A stretch of DNA of 64,000 bases. Origin: Azoarcus sp. GTDB taxonomy: Bacteria; Pseudomonadota; Gammaproteobacteria; Burkholderiales; Rhodocyclaceae. Position numbers and translations under genes: made by a program. The notes below the pieces were generated by a model, which was not told where the DNA came from, did no database searches, and saw nothing but the letters and a program-made list of their open reading frames with translations. The DNA is taken from assembly GCA_030604735.1 (NCBI GenBank), contig JAUVVG010000018.1, positions 1-64,000 of the forward strand. Direction: 5' to 3'. Shown piece after piece: positions 45,987 to 54,778 of the stretch; the first letter of the stretch is position 1; each line of letters opens with the position of its first letter.

Positions 45987-46289
45987 ATGAACTAGCCCGT
46001 TCAACCTGAAGTTTCCAGCGCTGGCGTGCCAGTGAGGATCTGGACCGACGATGTCGATGCGCGCTCGATCGAGCCGATCAGCCGCGATGTACCGGTTGGC
46101 CGCGCGCAGCACAAGGACAATCGGGTGCAGGTCGACGCGGTGCGGCCCTTCGAACCGGGGCTCGCGTCACTGCTGCGGCCACACCCGCAACTCCTCAAGG
46201 CCTTCGGCACCTTCTCGAAGTGGGCCAGCCAGCGGGATCTCACCGAGGTGGTGCATACCTTGGAGCAGGTGGAGTGTGTGAAGGGGGGA
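45987..46289 (+). pseudogene. Degenerate rtcB, copy 3, with two internal deletions
   Basis: The copy matches the intact rtcB start (ISSAGVPVRIWTDDVDARS), jumps to ISRDVPVGRAQHKDNRVQVD through KAFGTFSKWASQ, then jumps again to RDLTEVVHTLEQVECVKG, the gene's end. Both joins keep the frame; the second lies at short homology (GCCAA-CAG in both places). The initiation region is destroyed (ATG AAC TAG instead of ATG AAC ATG). The rest of 45892-46530 has no gene that I can see. Confidence 0.88.
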
Positions 46290-46378
46290 TCGCCTTGCCT
46301 GCCCCCTGTATCCAGGCGAAGAGCAGGCGCTTTCCCTGGCGACCAGTGACGTTCGATGACAGACAGAAACCGGTGCAG

Positions 46379-46403
46379 CCTGGCAGAGCTGATGTCTGAG
46401 GGC
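46379..46403 (+). repeat. 25-bp imperfect direct repeat, left copy
   Basis: The sequence starts CCTGGCAGAGCTGATGTC and matches 54667-54691 at 22 of 25 positions in the same orientation. The two copies enclose the amidase to MFS block (46531-54657) and lie just outside its terminal genes. Possible scar or boundary of an acquired unit. Confidence 0.55.
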
Positions 46404-46530
46404 AGCTCATGCGGTAGTAGGGGCACGTTTGAGAATGGCCAATAAACAGATCAATGACTTGCGCGATTAGCTGTCGAACTTCTGCGGGCCGGTGTGTAAA
46501 GCAAAGCTGCTCATGTTTGTGAGTGGCGAT

Positions 46531-47889
46531 TCAACACTTAAGCGCTGCTGGAGTACGAAGATGCCAGTCGGTAACACTCTGGTACGCGATGCCTGCCCGG
46601 AACAACAGGGGTTCGTTCCACCAACCTGCCTGGAGTAATGCCCCGATCGGTAATCCGTTCGCAGTGAATCCGCAGGGCAATGACAGGCCCGGGATCGATG
46701 CCAACGTGCCCGCGTAGGTGAACTGTGCAACCCGTGCGGTCGCCGAGTGCAAGTCTTCATTGTCTGAATTGGAGAGCGCCTCGACTGGCGTGGTCGGTGT
46801 CAGCAATAGATCAATGTCTTCGAAGGCGAGCGCCAGTGTCCGGCGCCAACGTGCCTTGAAGTCGAGGGCACGGGCGTAATCTACTGCCGTTATGTCCAGA
46901 CCGCGTCGGAGTCGCTCATACATGGGTGCAGTCATCTGGTCTGGCGTCTCGAGCAGGGTCCGGTGGTAGGCAGCAACGTCTGAGTAGATCAGCACGCTGG
47001 TCTGAAGATGGGTTCTCTCGGCGTCGGGAAGGGTGAGCTTCACCAATCGCGCCCCCTGATCGACCAAGGCATCGGCTACCGACATGACCGCAGCAGTGAT
47101 CTCCGCTTGCACATCGTCAAAAAAGAAATTCTGAGGTATTCCAATTCGAAGGCCTTTCACACCATCGCCCAATTCGCCCAGAAAGTTCGTATAGGCATGA
47201 TGTCGGGAGTAGGGGTCACCGGAGTCATAACCCTCGATTGCTGCAAAAATTCTCGCAACGTCAGTGACACGTTTAGCCATTGGGCCGATGGTGTCGTTCT
47301 GGAAACTGACGGCGGTCACTCCACGATTTGATACAGCCCCGTGGGTGGGCCTCAGGCCGACCACGCCCGAATGCGCAGCAGGCAGTCGGACAGACCCCCC
47401 GGTATCGGATCCAAGCGCGCCCACCGCCATCCCGGCCGCGACCGCCGCAGCCGATCCGCCCGACGAGCCCCCGGGACTTCGCTCAAAATCCCATGGGTTT
47501 CGAGCCGTGCCTACGATCGGGTTCTTTGAACGGACGTCGAAAACAAGTTCTCCGAGTGTCGTCTTACCCAATAGGACCGCGCCAGCTGCCTTCAAGCGAC
47601 GAACGACCATGGCATCTTCATCGGGTACATGGTTGCGCCAAGGCTCGGCGCCACTGGTCGTTATCGTACCTGCGGTATCGATGTTGTCCTTCAATGCCAA
47701 AGGCATTCCATGCAGCAGACCCAACCATTCTCCCCGCGCAGCCGCAGCGTCCGCGATCTCTGCCTGCTTGCGGGCTTCATCGGGCGTTATGGTGATGAAG
47801 GCGTTGAGGTCATCGTTGTGCCGGGCGATGTTGTCGAGGCAGTCATTGCAGAGCGTCAAGCTTCTATTCAAGGAAGTCACCCAAATCAC
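46531..47889 (-). CDS. Amidase-signature family hydrolase
   Basis: A 452-residue amidase with the Ser-cisSer-Lys triad Lys67 (PLALKDNID), Ser142 ([12 protein letters not shown]) and Ser166 (GSDTGGSVRLPAA), the same spacing as GatA at 541-2019. It is likely a catabolic amidase, since it lies at the end of a transport and degradation cluster and not beside gatB. Start is GTG; the N-terminus is about 15 residues shorter than most relatives. The substrate is unknown, presumably an amide taken up by the adjacent TRAP system. Confidence 0.85.
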   Translation of the reverse strand: MIWVTSLNRSLTLCNDCLDNIARHNDDLNAFITITPDEARKQAEIADAAAARGEWLGLLHGMPLALKDNIDTAGTITTSGAEPWRNHVPDEDAMVVRRLKAAGAVLLGKTTLGELVFDVRSKNPIVGTARNPWDFERSPGGSSGGSAAAVAAGMAVGALGSDTGGSVRLPAAHSGVVGLRPTHGAVSNRGVTAVSFQNDTIGPMAKRVTDVARIFAAIEGYDSGDPYSRHHAYTNFLGELGDGVKGLRIGIPQNFFFDDVQAEITAAVMSVADALVDQGARLVKLTLPDAERTHLQTSVLIYSDVAAYHRTLLETPDQMTAPMYERLRRGLDITAVDYARALDFKARWRRTLALAFEDIDLLLTPTTPVEALSNSDNEDLHSATARVAQFTYAGTLASIPGLSLPCGFTANGLPIGALLQAGWWNEPLLFRAGIAYQSVTDWHLRTPAALKC

Positions 47890-47943
47890 CGTGTGTGAGA
47901 TATCAATGTGTTAAACGGGAAACCGATGCGGTGCACGATCCGA

Positions 47944-49503
47944 TCAGAAGAGCGCTGCAGGCAGCCAGGTTGCCAGCGAGGGGAAGCCCGCAACCAATGC
48001 GAGTCCAAGCAGTTGAATGAAGATGAAGGGCACGGCCCCACGATAAATGTCGGACGTCGGTATTGTGGTTGGTACAACCGATCTGAGATAGAAGAGTGCG
48101 AAGCCGAATGGTGGTGTCAGGAATGAAGTCTGCAGATTGACGGCGATCATCACGCCAAGCCAGATGGGGTCCGCTCCCATCATGATAAGTATGGGGGCCA
48201 CGATCGGGATGACGATGAATATGATCTCCATGAAATCCAGAAAGAATCCCAGAATGAATATCACGATCATCGTGAAGAGCATCGCCCCGAATAACCCACC
48301 CGGAAGTGCGTCGAAGAAACCCTTTACCGCATCTTCGCCACCGAAGCCCCGAAACACGAGCGTGAACAATGACGCACCGATCAGAACGGTGAAAACCATG
48401 GCGGTAATGCGAGCAGTACGCCGGAGGACATCTGCTATAAGTTGATTTTTCATCGTGATGCCGATTGCCGTTGCCGCAGCTACAGCCATAATGCAGGTCG
48501 CAACAATGGCTAAGGCAATCGCGACTCCATCGCGCATGGGGATGTCATGGCGCTGTATTCGCAGATCGAAGGACAAGTTGATAATCACCAGAACAAGCGC
48601 GGCCATGCTGCCTGCGACGAGGAGTTTGCCCATTCGTGGCTGCATGCGTTTGGCGCCGAGGACAATGGATCCAATTGCGCCAACCGATGCCGCCTCCGTA
48701 GGTGTTGCGATTCCAGTCAGGATGGAACCCAATACAGCTACGATCAATGCGATCGGCGGGACGAGCGCACCCATTAACGAGGACGCAGTCATCTGACTCT
48801 TATCGAATGCATTGACCACGGGGGGGCAGCTTTCGGGCCTGCGCCAGGCAACATAGCCAATGTAGAGCAGATAGAGGCATACCAGCATCAACCCCGGGAT
48901 CATGGCGCCGGCGAACAGGTCACTCACGGAAACGTTGGAGCCACCGATGGTTCCAGTGCGCATGTTGGCTTGCTGTGCCGCGTGAGAGAGAAAGTCGCCC
49001 AGAAAGACGAGTACGATCGACGGTGGAATGATCTGGCCCAAGGTGCCTGATGCGCAGATGGTTCCTGTTGCCAGACGAGGGTCGTATCCATGCCGGAGCA
49101 TGACAGGCAGGCCCAGGAGTCCCATTGTGACAACAGTGGCGCCCACGATGCCCGTCGAGGCGGCCAGCAGCGCGCCGACGATCGTGATGGCAATGGCCAG
49201 CCCGCCCGATCTGCCCCCAAAGAGGGTGGCCATGCCGATCAGCAAGTCTTCCGCGATCTTCGAGCGCTCCAGCATCAGGCCCATGAAGACGAACAGTGGT
49301 ACGGCCACCAGGGTCTGATTGGCCATGATGCCGTACATCCGCTGTCCCATGAACGCGAGGTGTCCGATCGGAAACACTTCGAGTGCATGGCCCAAGAATG
49401 CGAATCCAATTGCGACTGCGGCCAGTGTGAACGCGACTGGGTAGCCTACGAGCAACAAGCCAAAGGCCGACAAGAACATCAGGATGTTCAACAGGTCAGC
49501 CAC
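47944..49503 (-). CDS. TRAP transporter large permease (DctM family), second system
   Basis: A 519-residue polytopic membrane protein with DctM stretches VPLFVFMGLMLERSKIAEDLL, ASTGIVGATVVTMGLLGLPVML and PPSIVLVFLGDFLS. It is longer than the tauM-like protein because of an extra central hydrophobic region (about 280-350), as in the longer branch associated with TakP-type binding proteins. It overlaps the small permease gene by eight bases. Transport of an amide or organic acid is inferred from the neighbours. Confidence 0.88.
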   Translation of the reverse strand: MADLLNILMFLSAFGLLLVGYPVAFTLAAVAIGFAFLGHALEVFPIGHLAFMGQRMYGIMANQTLVAVPLFVFMGLMLERSKIAEDLLIGMATLFGGRSGGLAIAITIVGALLAASTGIVGATVVTMGLLGLPVMLRHGYDPRLATGTICASGTLGQIIPPSIVLVFLGDFLSHAAQQANMRTGTIGGSNVSVSDLFAGAMIPGLMLVCLYLLYIGYVAWRRPESCPPVVNAFDKSQMTASSLMGALVPPIALIVAVLGSILTGIATPTEAASVGAIGSIVLGAKRMQPRMGKLLVAGSMAALVLVIINLSFDLRIQRHDIPMRDGVAIALAIVATCIMAVAAATAIGITMKNQLIADVLRRTARITAMVFTVLIGASLFTLVFRGFGGEDAVKGFFDALPGGLFGAMLFTMIVIFILGFFLDFMEIIFIVIPIVAPILIMMGADPIWLGVMIAVNLQTSFLTPPFGFALFYLRSVVPTTIPTSDIYRGAVPFIFIQLLGLALVAGFPSLATWLPAALF

Positions 49504-50035
49504 CCAGGCCTCCCCTGTCGTGCTTTCCCGAGGTACGCGCGTCGACAGTTATTGTCCGAATCGATTTGAGAATTACGGAAAGCCCCTGTATTCCCAGCAC
49601 AATGACAAAGACAAGGATGAATGACTTGAGAAGATAGACAGCCTGAATCCCGCTCAGCTCCTGCGCGCCTTCGCGCAGAATCCAGGATCGCCTGACATAT
49701 GGAAAGACGCGCTCCCATAACACGTACAGAAAGGGGGCGAGCAAGACGATCCCGCCAACAAGATTGACGACGGCCTTCTTGCGATCGGATGCTGCGCCAT
49801 AGAACACGTCGACTCTGACGTGGTCGTCGTGAAGGAGGGCGTAGCCAGCACAGGCAGTTAGAACCATGCCGAACGACCAATTGACGGCTTGATACATCTG
49901 CGTGTCGACAATTCCGAAGGCATACCTCAGAACGACGTTCGCGAACATGATCACGACCATCACTAGGATAAGCCAGGAAAAAAAACGCCCGATCGCCTCG
50001 GTGAGGCGATCAAGCAGTCGAATCAGCGCGTCCAT
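49496..50035 (-). CDS. TRAP transporter small permease (DctQ family), second system
   Basis: A 179-residue protein with four hydrophobic segments: SWLILVMVVIMFANVVLRY, WSFGMVLTACAGYALL, LVGGIVLLAPFLYVLWE and LKSFILVFVIVLGIQGL. The segment DDHVRVDVFYG is typical of the DctQ branch paired with TakP-like receptors. It lies 42 bases after the binding-protein gene and overlaps the large permease gene, so all three are one transcription unit. Confidence 0.85.
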   Translation of the reverse strand: MDALIRLLDRLTEAIGRFFSWLILVMVVIMFANVVLRYAFGIVDTQMYQAVNWSFGMVLTACAGYALLHDDHVRVDVFYGAASDRKKAVVNLVGGIVLLAPFLYVLWERVFPYVRRSWILREGAQELSGIQAVYLLKSFILVFVIVLGIQGLSVILKSIRTITVDARTSGKHDRGGLGG

Positions 50036-50077
50036 GCTGGCTTGCCTTTGCTCGAGGTCGTCAAACGCGGATGGACG

Positions 50078-51187
50078 TCAGAACCCTTCGTCTACCGCGA
50101 TCTTGCGGGCTTGCAAAGAGGGCAGATCTGCATGCACGGAATAGTCGAGAGCCATGTCGCGATAGGGTTTCCAGCTTTCGTATACCCGTTTGGAGTCCGC
50201 ATCCGCATTTCCGAGTTCGTCCATGAGCTTCGCCGATTGCTCGGCGAGCACACGCAAAACCTCATCAGGGAAAATCTTGATCGTCGTCTGATGCTCCGTT
50301 CTCAATTTCCTGAAGAATTGCGCGTTGTAGTAGGACCATTCACCGAGATTAACCGCGTTCGCCGCTTGCGCGGCGCGCTCCACGACAATCTTGTGCTTCG
50401 CCGAAAGACTGTCATAGACCTCGGCATTCAGCCCGATCTCGCCGGCCGAACTCGGTTCCTGCCACCCGGGCGTATAGTAGAACTTGCCATGTTCATGAAT
50501 GCCATTTGCCATGTCCAGCCAAGGGCCGACGAGTTCGGCCGCGTCAATGGCTCCGCTCTGAAGTGCCTGAAATACCTCGTTTGGCGCGATAACGGCCGGG
50601 CTTGCGCCGGCGCGTTTGTATATCTCGGCCGTTATTCCCGTGCTTCGAACGATTACGCCACGGAATGAATCGAGATCGGTGATTTCCTTATTGAACCATC
50701 CGCCCCATTGCTGTCCGGTTGCACCTGCCAAGAATGGCACCACGTTCAAGAGCTTTCTCCAGATGTCCTGGTGTAAAGCCTCCCCGCCGCCGTGGTACAT
50801 CCATCCAGCATGCTCCAATGCATTCAAGCCGAAAGGAATGACGGCAAAGAAATTTGCGCCCTGCCACTTGGATGCGACCCAGTTCGGCACGCCGTGATAG
50901 CAATCTGCAGCACCGGAACCCACTGCATCCCAGATCTCCGAGCCGCCGACCAGCTCACCGGCTGCATGAACCTTTACCGTCAACTCACCTTCACTGAGTT
51001 CTCCTACATACTTGGCCCAGTTGTAGGCGATGGATGCCAGGCCCGGAAAATTGTGTGGCCATCCCATGACCATGACCAGCTCGCGTTTTCCCTGTGCGAA
51101 TGCCGGAGCCGATAGCGAAGCGCCCGCAAGGCCAGCAACAACGCTCCTCGTGACGAATGTGCGTCGATTCATTTTGGAATCGGTCAT
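50078..51187 (-). CDS. TRAP solute-binding protein (TakP/DctP type) with Tat signal
   Basis: A 369-residue periplasmic receptor. The N-terminus has a twin-arginine motif (NRRTFVTRSVVAG) and a hydrophobic stretch cleaved near SAPAFA, so it is probably exported folded. MNRRTF may be the true start, five codons in. Family elements are MVMGWPHNFPG, GGSEIWDAVGSGAADCYHG and VIVRSTGITAEIYKRAGASP, as in receptors for 2-oxoacids and related organic acids. It is the first gene of the second TRAP operon. Confidence 0.87.
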   Translation of the reverse strand: MTDSKMNRRTFVTRSVVAGLAGASLSAPAFAQGKRELVMVMGWPHNFPGLASIAYNWAKYVGELSEGELTVKVHAAGELVGGSEIWDAVGSGAADCYHGVPNWVASKWQGANFFAVIPFGLNALEHAGWMYHGGGEALHQDIWRKLLNVVPFLAGATGQQWGGWFNKEITDLDSFRGVIVRSTGITAEIYKRAGASPAVIAPNEVFQALQSGAIDAAELVGPWLDMANGIHEHGKFYYTPGWQEPSSAGEIGLNAEVYDSLSAKHKIVVERAAQAANAVNLGEWSYYNAQFFRKLRTEHQTTIKIFPDEVLRVLAEQSAKLMDELGNADADSKRVYESWKPYRDMALDYSVHADLPSLQARKIAVDEGF

Positions 51188-51247
51188 GTCGTGTCTCCTC
51201 GTATGCTGTGATTATTGTGTTGAAAAGTACCTTGTGACGCCTGTTGC

Positions 51248-52108
51248 TTAGACTCCCCTCCTGTGTGCCAGCGCCAAAAGACGCTTGATCGCCCGGATCT
51301 CGGGTTGTTCAATGATTTTTCCATCCACCTCGATTTGCGAGTAGGGGCTTTCCTCGAACCTTGCTACGATTTCCGCTGCTTTTTCCAGGTCGTTCAGAGA
51401 CGGAGTGAAAACCGAGTTGATCGCGGCGATCTGATCGATGTCCTTCGTAATGCGGCCGGTGAATCCAAAACGGCGCGACAATTGGGTGCTCGCAAGCAAG
51501 CCAGTGGGGTCGTCACGGGTGAGGTGCGGGGCGTCCAGGACGTCGATGCCGATCGTCGCTGCGGCGTGCACAACCCGGGAGCGCGCATATTGCAGTGCGT
51601 CCCACTCCATGCTCACGCCAAGTGCGGCCGAGAGGTCGAATCCGCCGAACATCAGTGAGCGAACGCTCCCTGAGCTGGCCGCTATGGATTTGACTCGGTG
51701 CAAGGCGTCGCATGTTTCAATAACACAATGCACACTGGGCGCCTTGCCTGCCTCCTCAAGAAGCGCAGTGACCCACGTCACTTCGGCTTCCGACTCGATC
51801 TTCGGTATGACGATCTGTACGTTGGCATTCATTTCGCACAGTGCCAGTATGTCGGATAAACCGTCGCGTGTTCTGGGGCTGTTGATCCTGACGGCAAGTT
51901 GGATCGCGTGATCCGCCGCGGCGGATTCCATTGCACCGATCATCAACTGGCGACCCTCGGCTTTGTGAGTTACCGGTACGCCGTCTTCCAGATCGAGACA
52001 AAGAACGTCGGCACCGCTAGCCAGTGCTCTTCCGACTTGATCGGCCTGAAGGGCTGAAAGAAACAATACCGAACGCCGAGGTAGGTCACTGTGATTGGAC
52101 GAACCCAT
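51248..52108 (-). CDS. HpcH/HpaI-type CoA-ester lyase (CitE-like)
   Basis: A 286-residue TIM-barrel lyase of the citrate lyase beta-subunit/malyl-CoA lyase family. RRSVLFLSALQADQVGRAL and DVLCLDLEDGVP open the barrel; VIPKIESEAEVTWV, CVIETCDALHRV and MFGGFDLSAALG carry the conserved acidic and arginine ligands for Mg and the CoA ester. It is the promoter-proximal gene of the leftward cluster, divergent from a LysR regulator. It would cleave a hydroxyacyl-CoA formed from the imported substrate; the precise substrate is not evident. Confidence 0.83.
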   Translation of the reverse strand: MGSSNHSDLPRRSVLFLSALQADQVGRALASGADVLCLDLEDGVPVTHKAEGRQLMIGAMESAAADHAIQLAVRINSPRTRDGLSDILALCEMNANVQIVIPKIESEAEVTWVTALLEEAGKAPSVHCVIETCDALHRVKSIAASSGSVRSLMFGGFDLSAALGVSMEWDALQYARSRVVHAAATIGIDVLDAPHLTRDDPTGLLASTQLSRRFGFTGRITKDIDQIAAINSVFTPSLNDLEKAAEIVARFEESPYSQIEVDGKIIEQPEIRAIKRLLALAHRRGV

Positions 52109-52257
52109 ACATTGCCTCCGTTACGCACGCCCGGCTGGTCTGCAGGGCGTAGCCCTCATGATGCGATCCTGTCAGGTCGCGCCCCGACATTGCTGACTGC
52201 TTTGAATTAGTTTTACCGTATTGTTTTCTTGATTACTAATAGAGATTCAAGCTGCCA

Positions 52258-52292
52258 CTATCTGAAAAACAGATAGACTCCTTATATCTATC
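52258..52292. promoter_or_regulatory. LysR-type operator between the lyase and LysR genes
   Basis: CTATCTGAAAAACAGATAG (52258-52276) is a perfect 7-bp inverted repeat with a 5-base spacer and contains the T-N11-A pattern of LysR sites. A third half-site, TCTATC, follows (52287-52292). It lies 38 bases upstream of the regulator start in the AT-rich divergent gap 52109-52329, so both autorepression and activation of the leftward operon are plausible. Confidence 0.6.
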
Positions 52293-52329
52293 AAATTAAT
52301 CTATGGCTTTGCGGGCTGAAGGGGGCGTC

Positions 52330-53274
52330 GTGGAGTTAAGGCAGCTTCGATATTTCGCCGAAATCGCCGAGCACGGAAGTCTTTCCCGCGCCGCTCAGGT
52401 TCTGTATGTGGCACAGTCCGCCCTCAGTCACCAGCTCGCACAGTTGGAGCGTGAGCTCGGGACGCGCTTGTTTCACAGGGTGCCGCGCGGTGTCGTGCTG
52501 ACCGAGGCAGGACATGTCTTTCGCGCCCATGCAACGGCCATCCTTAGACAGGCTGACGAGGCTAAGGCCAGCCTTCAGGGGTCGCTGGGCAGGCCCTGCG
52601 GAAAAGTCAATTTCGGTTTGCCTCCAAGTATCTGCAATGCGTTGGCTGTGCCTTTGCTGCAGGCCGTGCAACAAAGGCTGCCTGGGGTGGCGCTGGAGCT
52701 GACAGAAGCGGCAAGTGGCGATCTGAGCGCACAGCTGAAATCGGGACTCGTGAATCTGGCGATTCTTTTTACGGAGGGCAGTGTGAGCGAGTTTCTAAGT
52801 CACCCCCTACTGGATGAACGTTTCTTTCTGATCGCGAAGCGTTCGACGGAGAATGAACACTTCGGTACTTCTGTCAGTTTCGAGGACGTTCTGAAGCTCC
52901 CACTCTTTCTTGCGTCGGCAAAACAGGGCGTGCGTCAGATCGTAGAGCAGGCGGCTCGAAAACACGGCTTGAGACCGCCAAATGTCGTGACTGATATCAA
53001 TTCGGTGAATATCATGCGTTCGACTTTGCTGGTTGGGCTCGGCTACACCGTTCTGCCACCGATGGCGTTCAAGCAGGAGCTCGATTCAGGGGCGCTTCAT
53101 AGCTGGGAAATATATGCGCCTGTACTGACTCGGCGGCTGACCGTTTGCGCGTCGAAGGATGCGCTAATGACGCCGGCAACCCTTGCCGTGTTCGAGCTGG
53201 CAACTGTCGTAGCCCGAGACTTGGCAGGATCGGACAGATGGCCTGAAACCCAGGCGGTTTCGACCCCGGTCTGA
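52330..53274 (+). CDS. LysR-family transcriptional regulator
   Basis: A 314-residue regulator starting at GTG (MELRQLRYFAEIAEHGS) with the winged helix-turn-helix LSRAAQVLYVAQSALSHQLAQLERELG. A two-lobed effector domain follows. An ATG nine codons upstream (52303) is possible, but the GTG start matches the LysR N-terminus. The sequence resembles the Nac/Cbl-like branch. It is divergent from the lyase-TRAP-amidase operon and is its likely activator, acting at the inverted repeat just upstream. Confidence 0.87.
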   Translation: MELRQLRYFAEIAEHGSLSRAAQVLYVAQSALSHQLAQLERELGTRLFHRVPRGVVLTEAGHVFRAHATAILRQADEAKASLQGSLGRPCGKVNFGLPPSICNALAVPLLQAVQQRLPGVALELTEAASGDLSAQLKSGLVNLAILFTEGSVSEFLSHPLLDERFFLIAKRSTENEHFGTSVSFEDVLKLPLFLASAKQGVRQIVEQAARKHGLRPPNVVTDINSVNIMRSTLLVGLGYTVLPPMAFKQELDSGALHSWEIYAPVLTRRLTVCASKDALMTPATLAVFELATVVARDLAGSDRWPETQAVSTPV

Positions 53275-53424
53275 CGTTCGTGGCTGACCTCATCACCGAA
53301 TCCACTTTTTCGACGAACGCAGATTATATGACTTGGAAGTCAACCGGATCGCGCATCGTGAGGCGAGGTTGCTGGGCTTTCCGGGGGGCGGGCATAGTGG
53401 ATGGGTCGGGGGGCTGGAGAGTGA

Positions 53425-54657
53425 GTGAGAGTGATTGAAGCAACCTCAGATAGTGCCAAGAGGGAACAGATCGTCGTTCTGGCGGCGACGACCTTGGCAC
53501 AGGCGTTGTGCAGTGCGGCGATGCTGCTTGTGCCGACGCTTGCACCCCAGCTCGCACAAAACCTGGATCTTCCAATTGCCCTGATTGGTGTGCAGATGAG
53601 TCTGTTGTATGGCGTTGCCATGCTCGTGTCGGCCCAGGCGGGTACCTGGGTCCAGCAGGTGGGCGGTTGCCGAATCACGCAATATTCGATGCTGCTGGTG
53701 GTCGTCGGTTGTGCGCTCATCGCGCGGTCGTCCGTATCGCTGTTGATTCTGGGTACTGTTGCGCTCGGGTTTGCATACGGTTTGACCAATCCCGCGGCGG
53801 CGCACCTATTGACCCGCTTCACGCCCGCGCGACGACGAAACCTCGTTTTTTCGATCAAACAGACCGGGGTCCCGCTGGGCGGTGTGATTGCCGGTGTATG
53901 CGCACCGCCGTTGGCATACTGGTTTGGCTGGCAGTTTGCTTTTGTCGGTCTTGCCACGATCGCAGCAGCGATCGGACTCGCCTTGCAGCCTCGGCGCGCC
54001 GGCTGGGATGACGATAGGCGATCCCATCACCGCAGGAGTGGGCTGGCCAGCATGCAAATACTGCGGAAAAGTCGAGCAACACTCTGGTTGGGTCTGATGG
54101 GTTGCTGCCTGGCTGCGGGGCAGTTGTCGTTTTTGACTTATCTCGTGACCATGATGGTCGAAGAACTGCTGATAACGTTGATGGTCGCCGGTGTCATTAT
54201 GTCTGCAGTACATGTGGCCGGAGTCGTCGGTCGAATCGCTTGGGGTGCAATTGCCGACCGCGTGGGGTCTAGTCTGGGGGTGCTCGCAGGGTTGGTTTGT
54301 GTGATGACCATTCTGTTCCTCGCCGTTGCGACCATTGAATCGAGTTCGCCACGCTGGTTCCTACTACTGGTTTTTGTTGGGCTGGGTTCGACAGTGGTCG
54401 GCTGGAACGGGGTCTATCTTGCCGCGGTGGCACAACGCAGCGCTCATGCAAACGTCAGCGATGCAACAGGCGCGGTGTTGGTGCTGACCTACCTCGGGGT
54501 GCTGGTTGGGCCGTCGCTCTTCGCGTTGGTTTTCTCGCTAACCGGAAGTTTCGCCGCCACTTTCATCCTGCCTGCGTGCTTTTCAGTGCTCGCGCTGGCC
54601 TGCCTGGTCATGTGCAAACAATCCGCAAGAAAGGAACACGATCAAGCTCGGATCTAA
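53425..54657 (+). CDS. Major facilitator superfamily transporter
   Basis: A 410-residue carrier with 12 predicted membrane helices. The motif between helices 2 and 3 (QAGTWVQQVGGCRI) is a divergent form of the MFS motif A, and a central basic loop (QPRRAGWDDDRRSHHRR) separates the two halves. LGFAYGLTNPAAAHLLTR and FSIKQTGVPLGG are typical of the CynX/YycB-like branch. The start is GTG. It lies 150 bases after the LysR gene on the same strand and may export or import an intermediate. Confidence 0.8.
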   Translation: MRVIEATSDSAKREQIVVLAATTLAQALCSAAMLLVPTLAPQLAQNLDLPIALIGVQMSLLYGVAMLVSAQAGTWVQQVGGCRITQYSMLLVVVGCALIARSSVSLLILGTVALGFAYGLTNPAAAHLLTRFTPARRRNLVFSIKQTGVPLGGVIAGVCAPPLAYWFGWQFAFVGLATIAAAIGLALQPRRAGWDDDRRSHHRRSGLASMQILRKSRATLWLGLMGCCLAAGQLSFLTYLVTMMVEELLITLMVAGVIMSAVHVAGVVGRIAWGAIADRVGSSLGVLAGLVCVMTILFLAVATIESSSPRWFLLLVFVGLGSTVVGWNGVYLAAVAQRSAHANVSDATGAVLVLTYLGVLVGPSLFALVFSLTGSFAATFILPACFSVLALACLVMCKQSARKEHDQARI

Positions 54658-54666
54658 CCCGGGGTC

Positions 54667-54691
54667 CCTGGCAAAGCTGATGTCAGAGAGC
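54667..54691 (+). repeat. 25-bp imperfect direct repeat, right copy
   Basis: Starts CCTGGCAAAGCTGATGTC, nine bases after the MFS stop, and differs from the left copy (46379-46403) at three positions. Together they bracket the second catabolic block. The gap to the P450 gene (54692-54778) has nothing else recognisable. Confidence 0.55.
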
Positions 54692-54778
54692 GCCCCGGAG
54701 CATTCGTGCGGTGCCGAGGAGCAGGCCTGGCTCGACCTCGCGCCGGTCGGTTGAGAACTCGAAGGCTGCAAGGCGCAA

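Noticed and set aside
42264-46232. rtcB repeats considered as a CRISPR-like or regulatory repeat array
   Set aside because: The repeats are about 200 bases long, kilobases apart, and encode an rtcB segment; no spacer-like regular structure exists.
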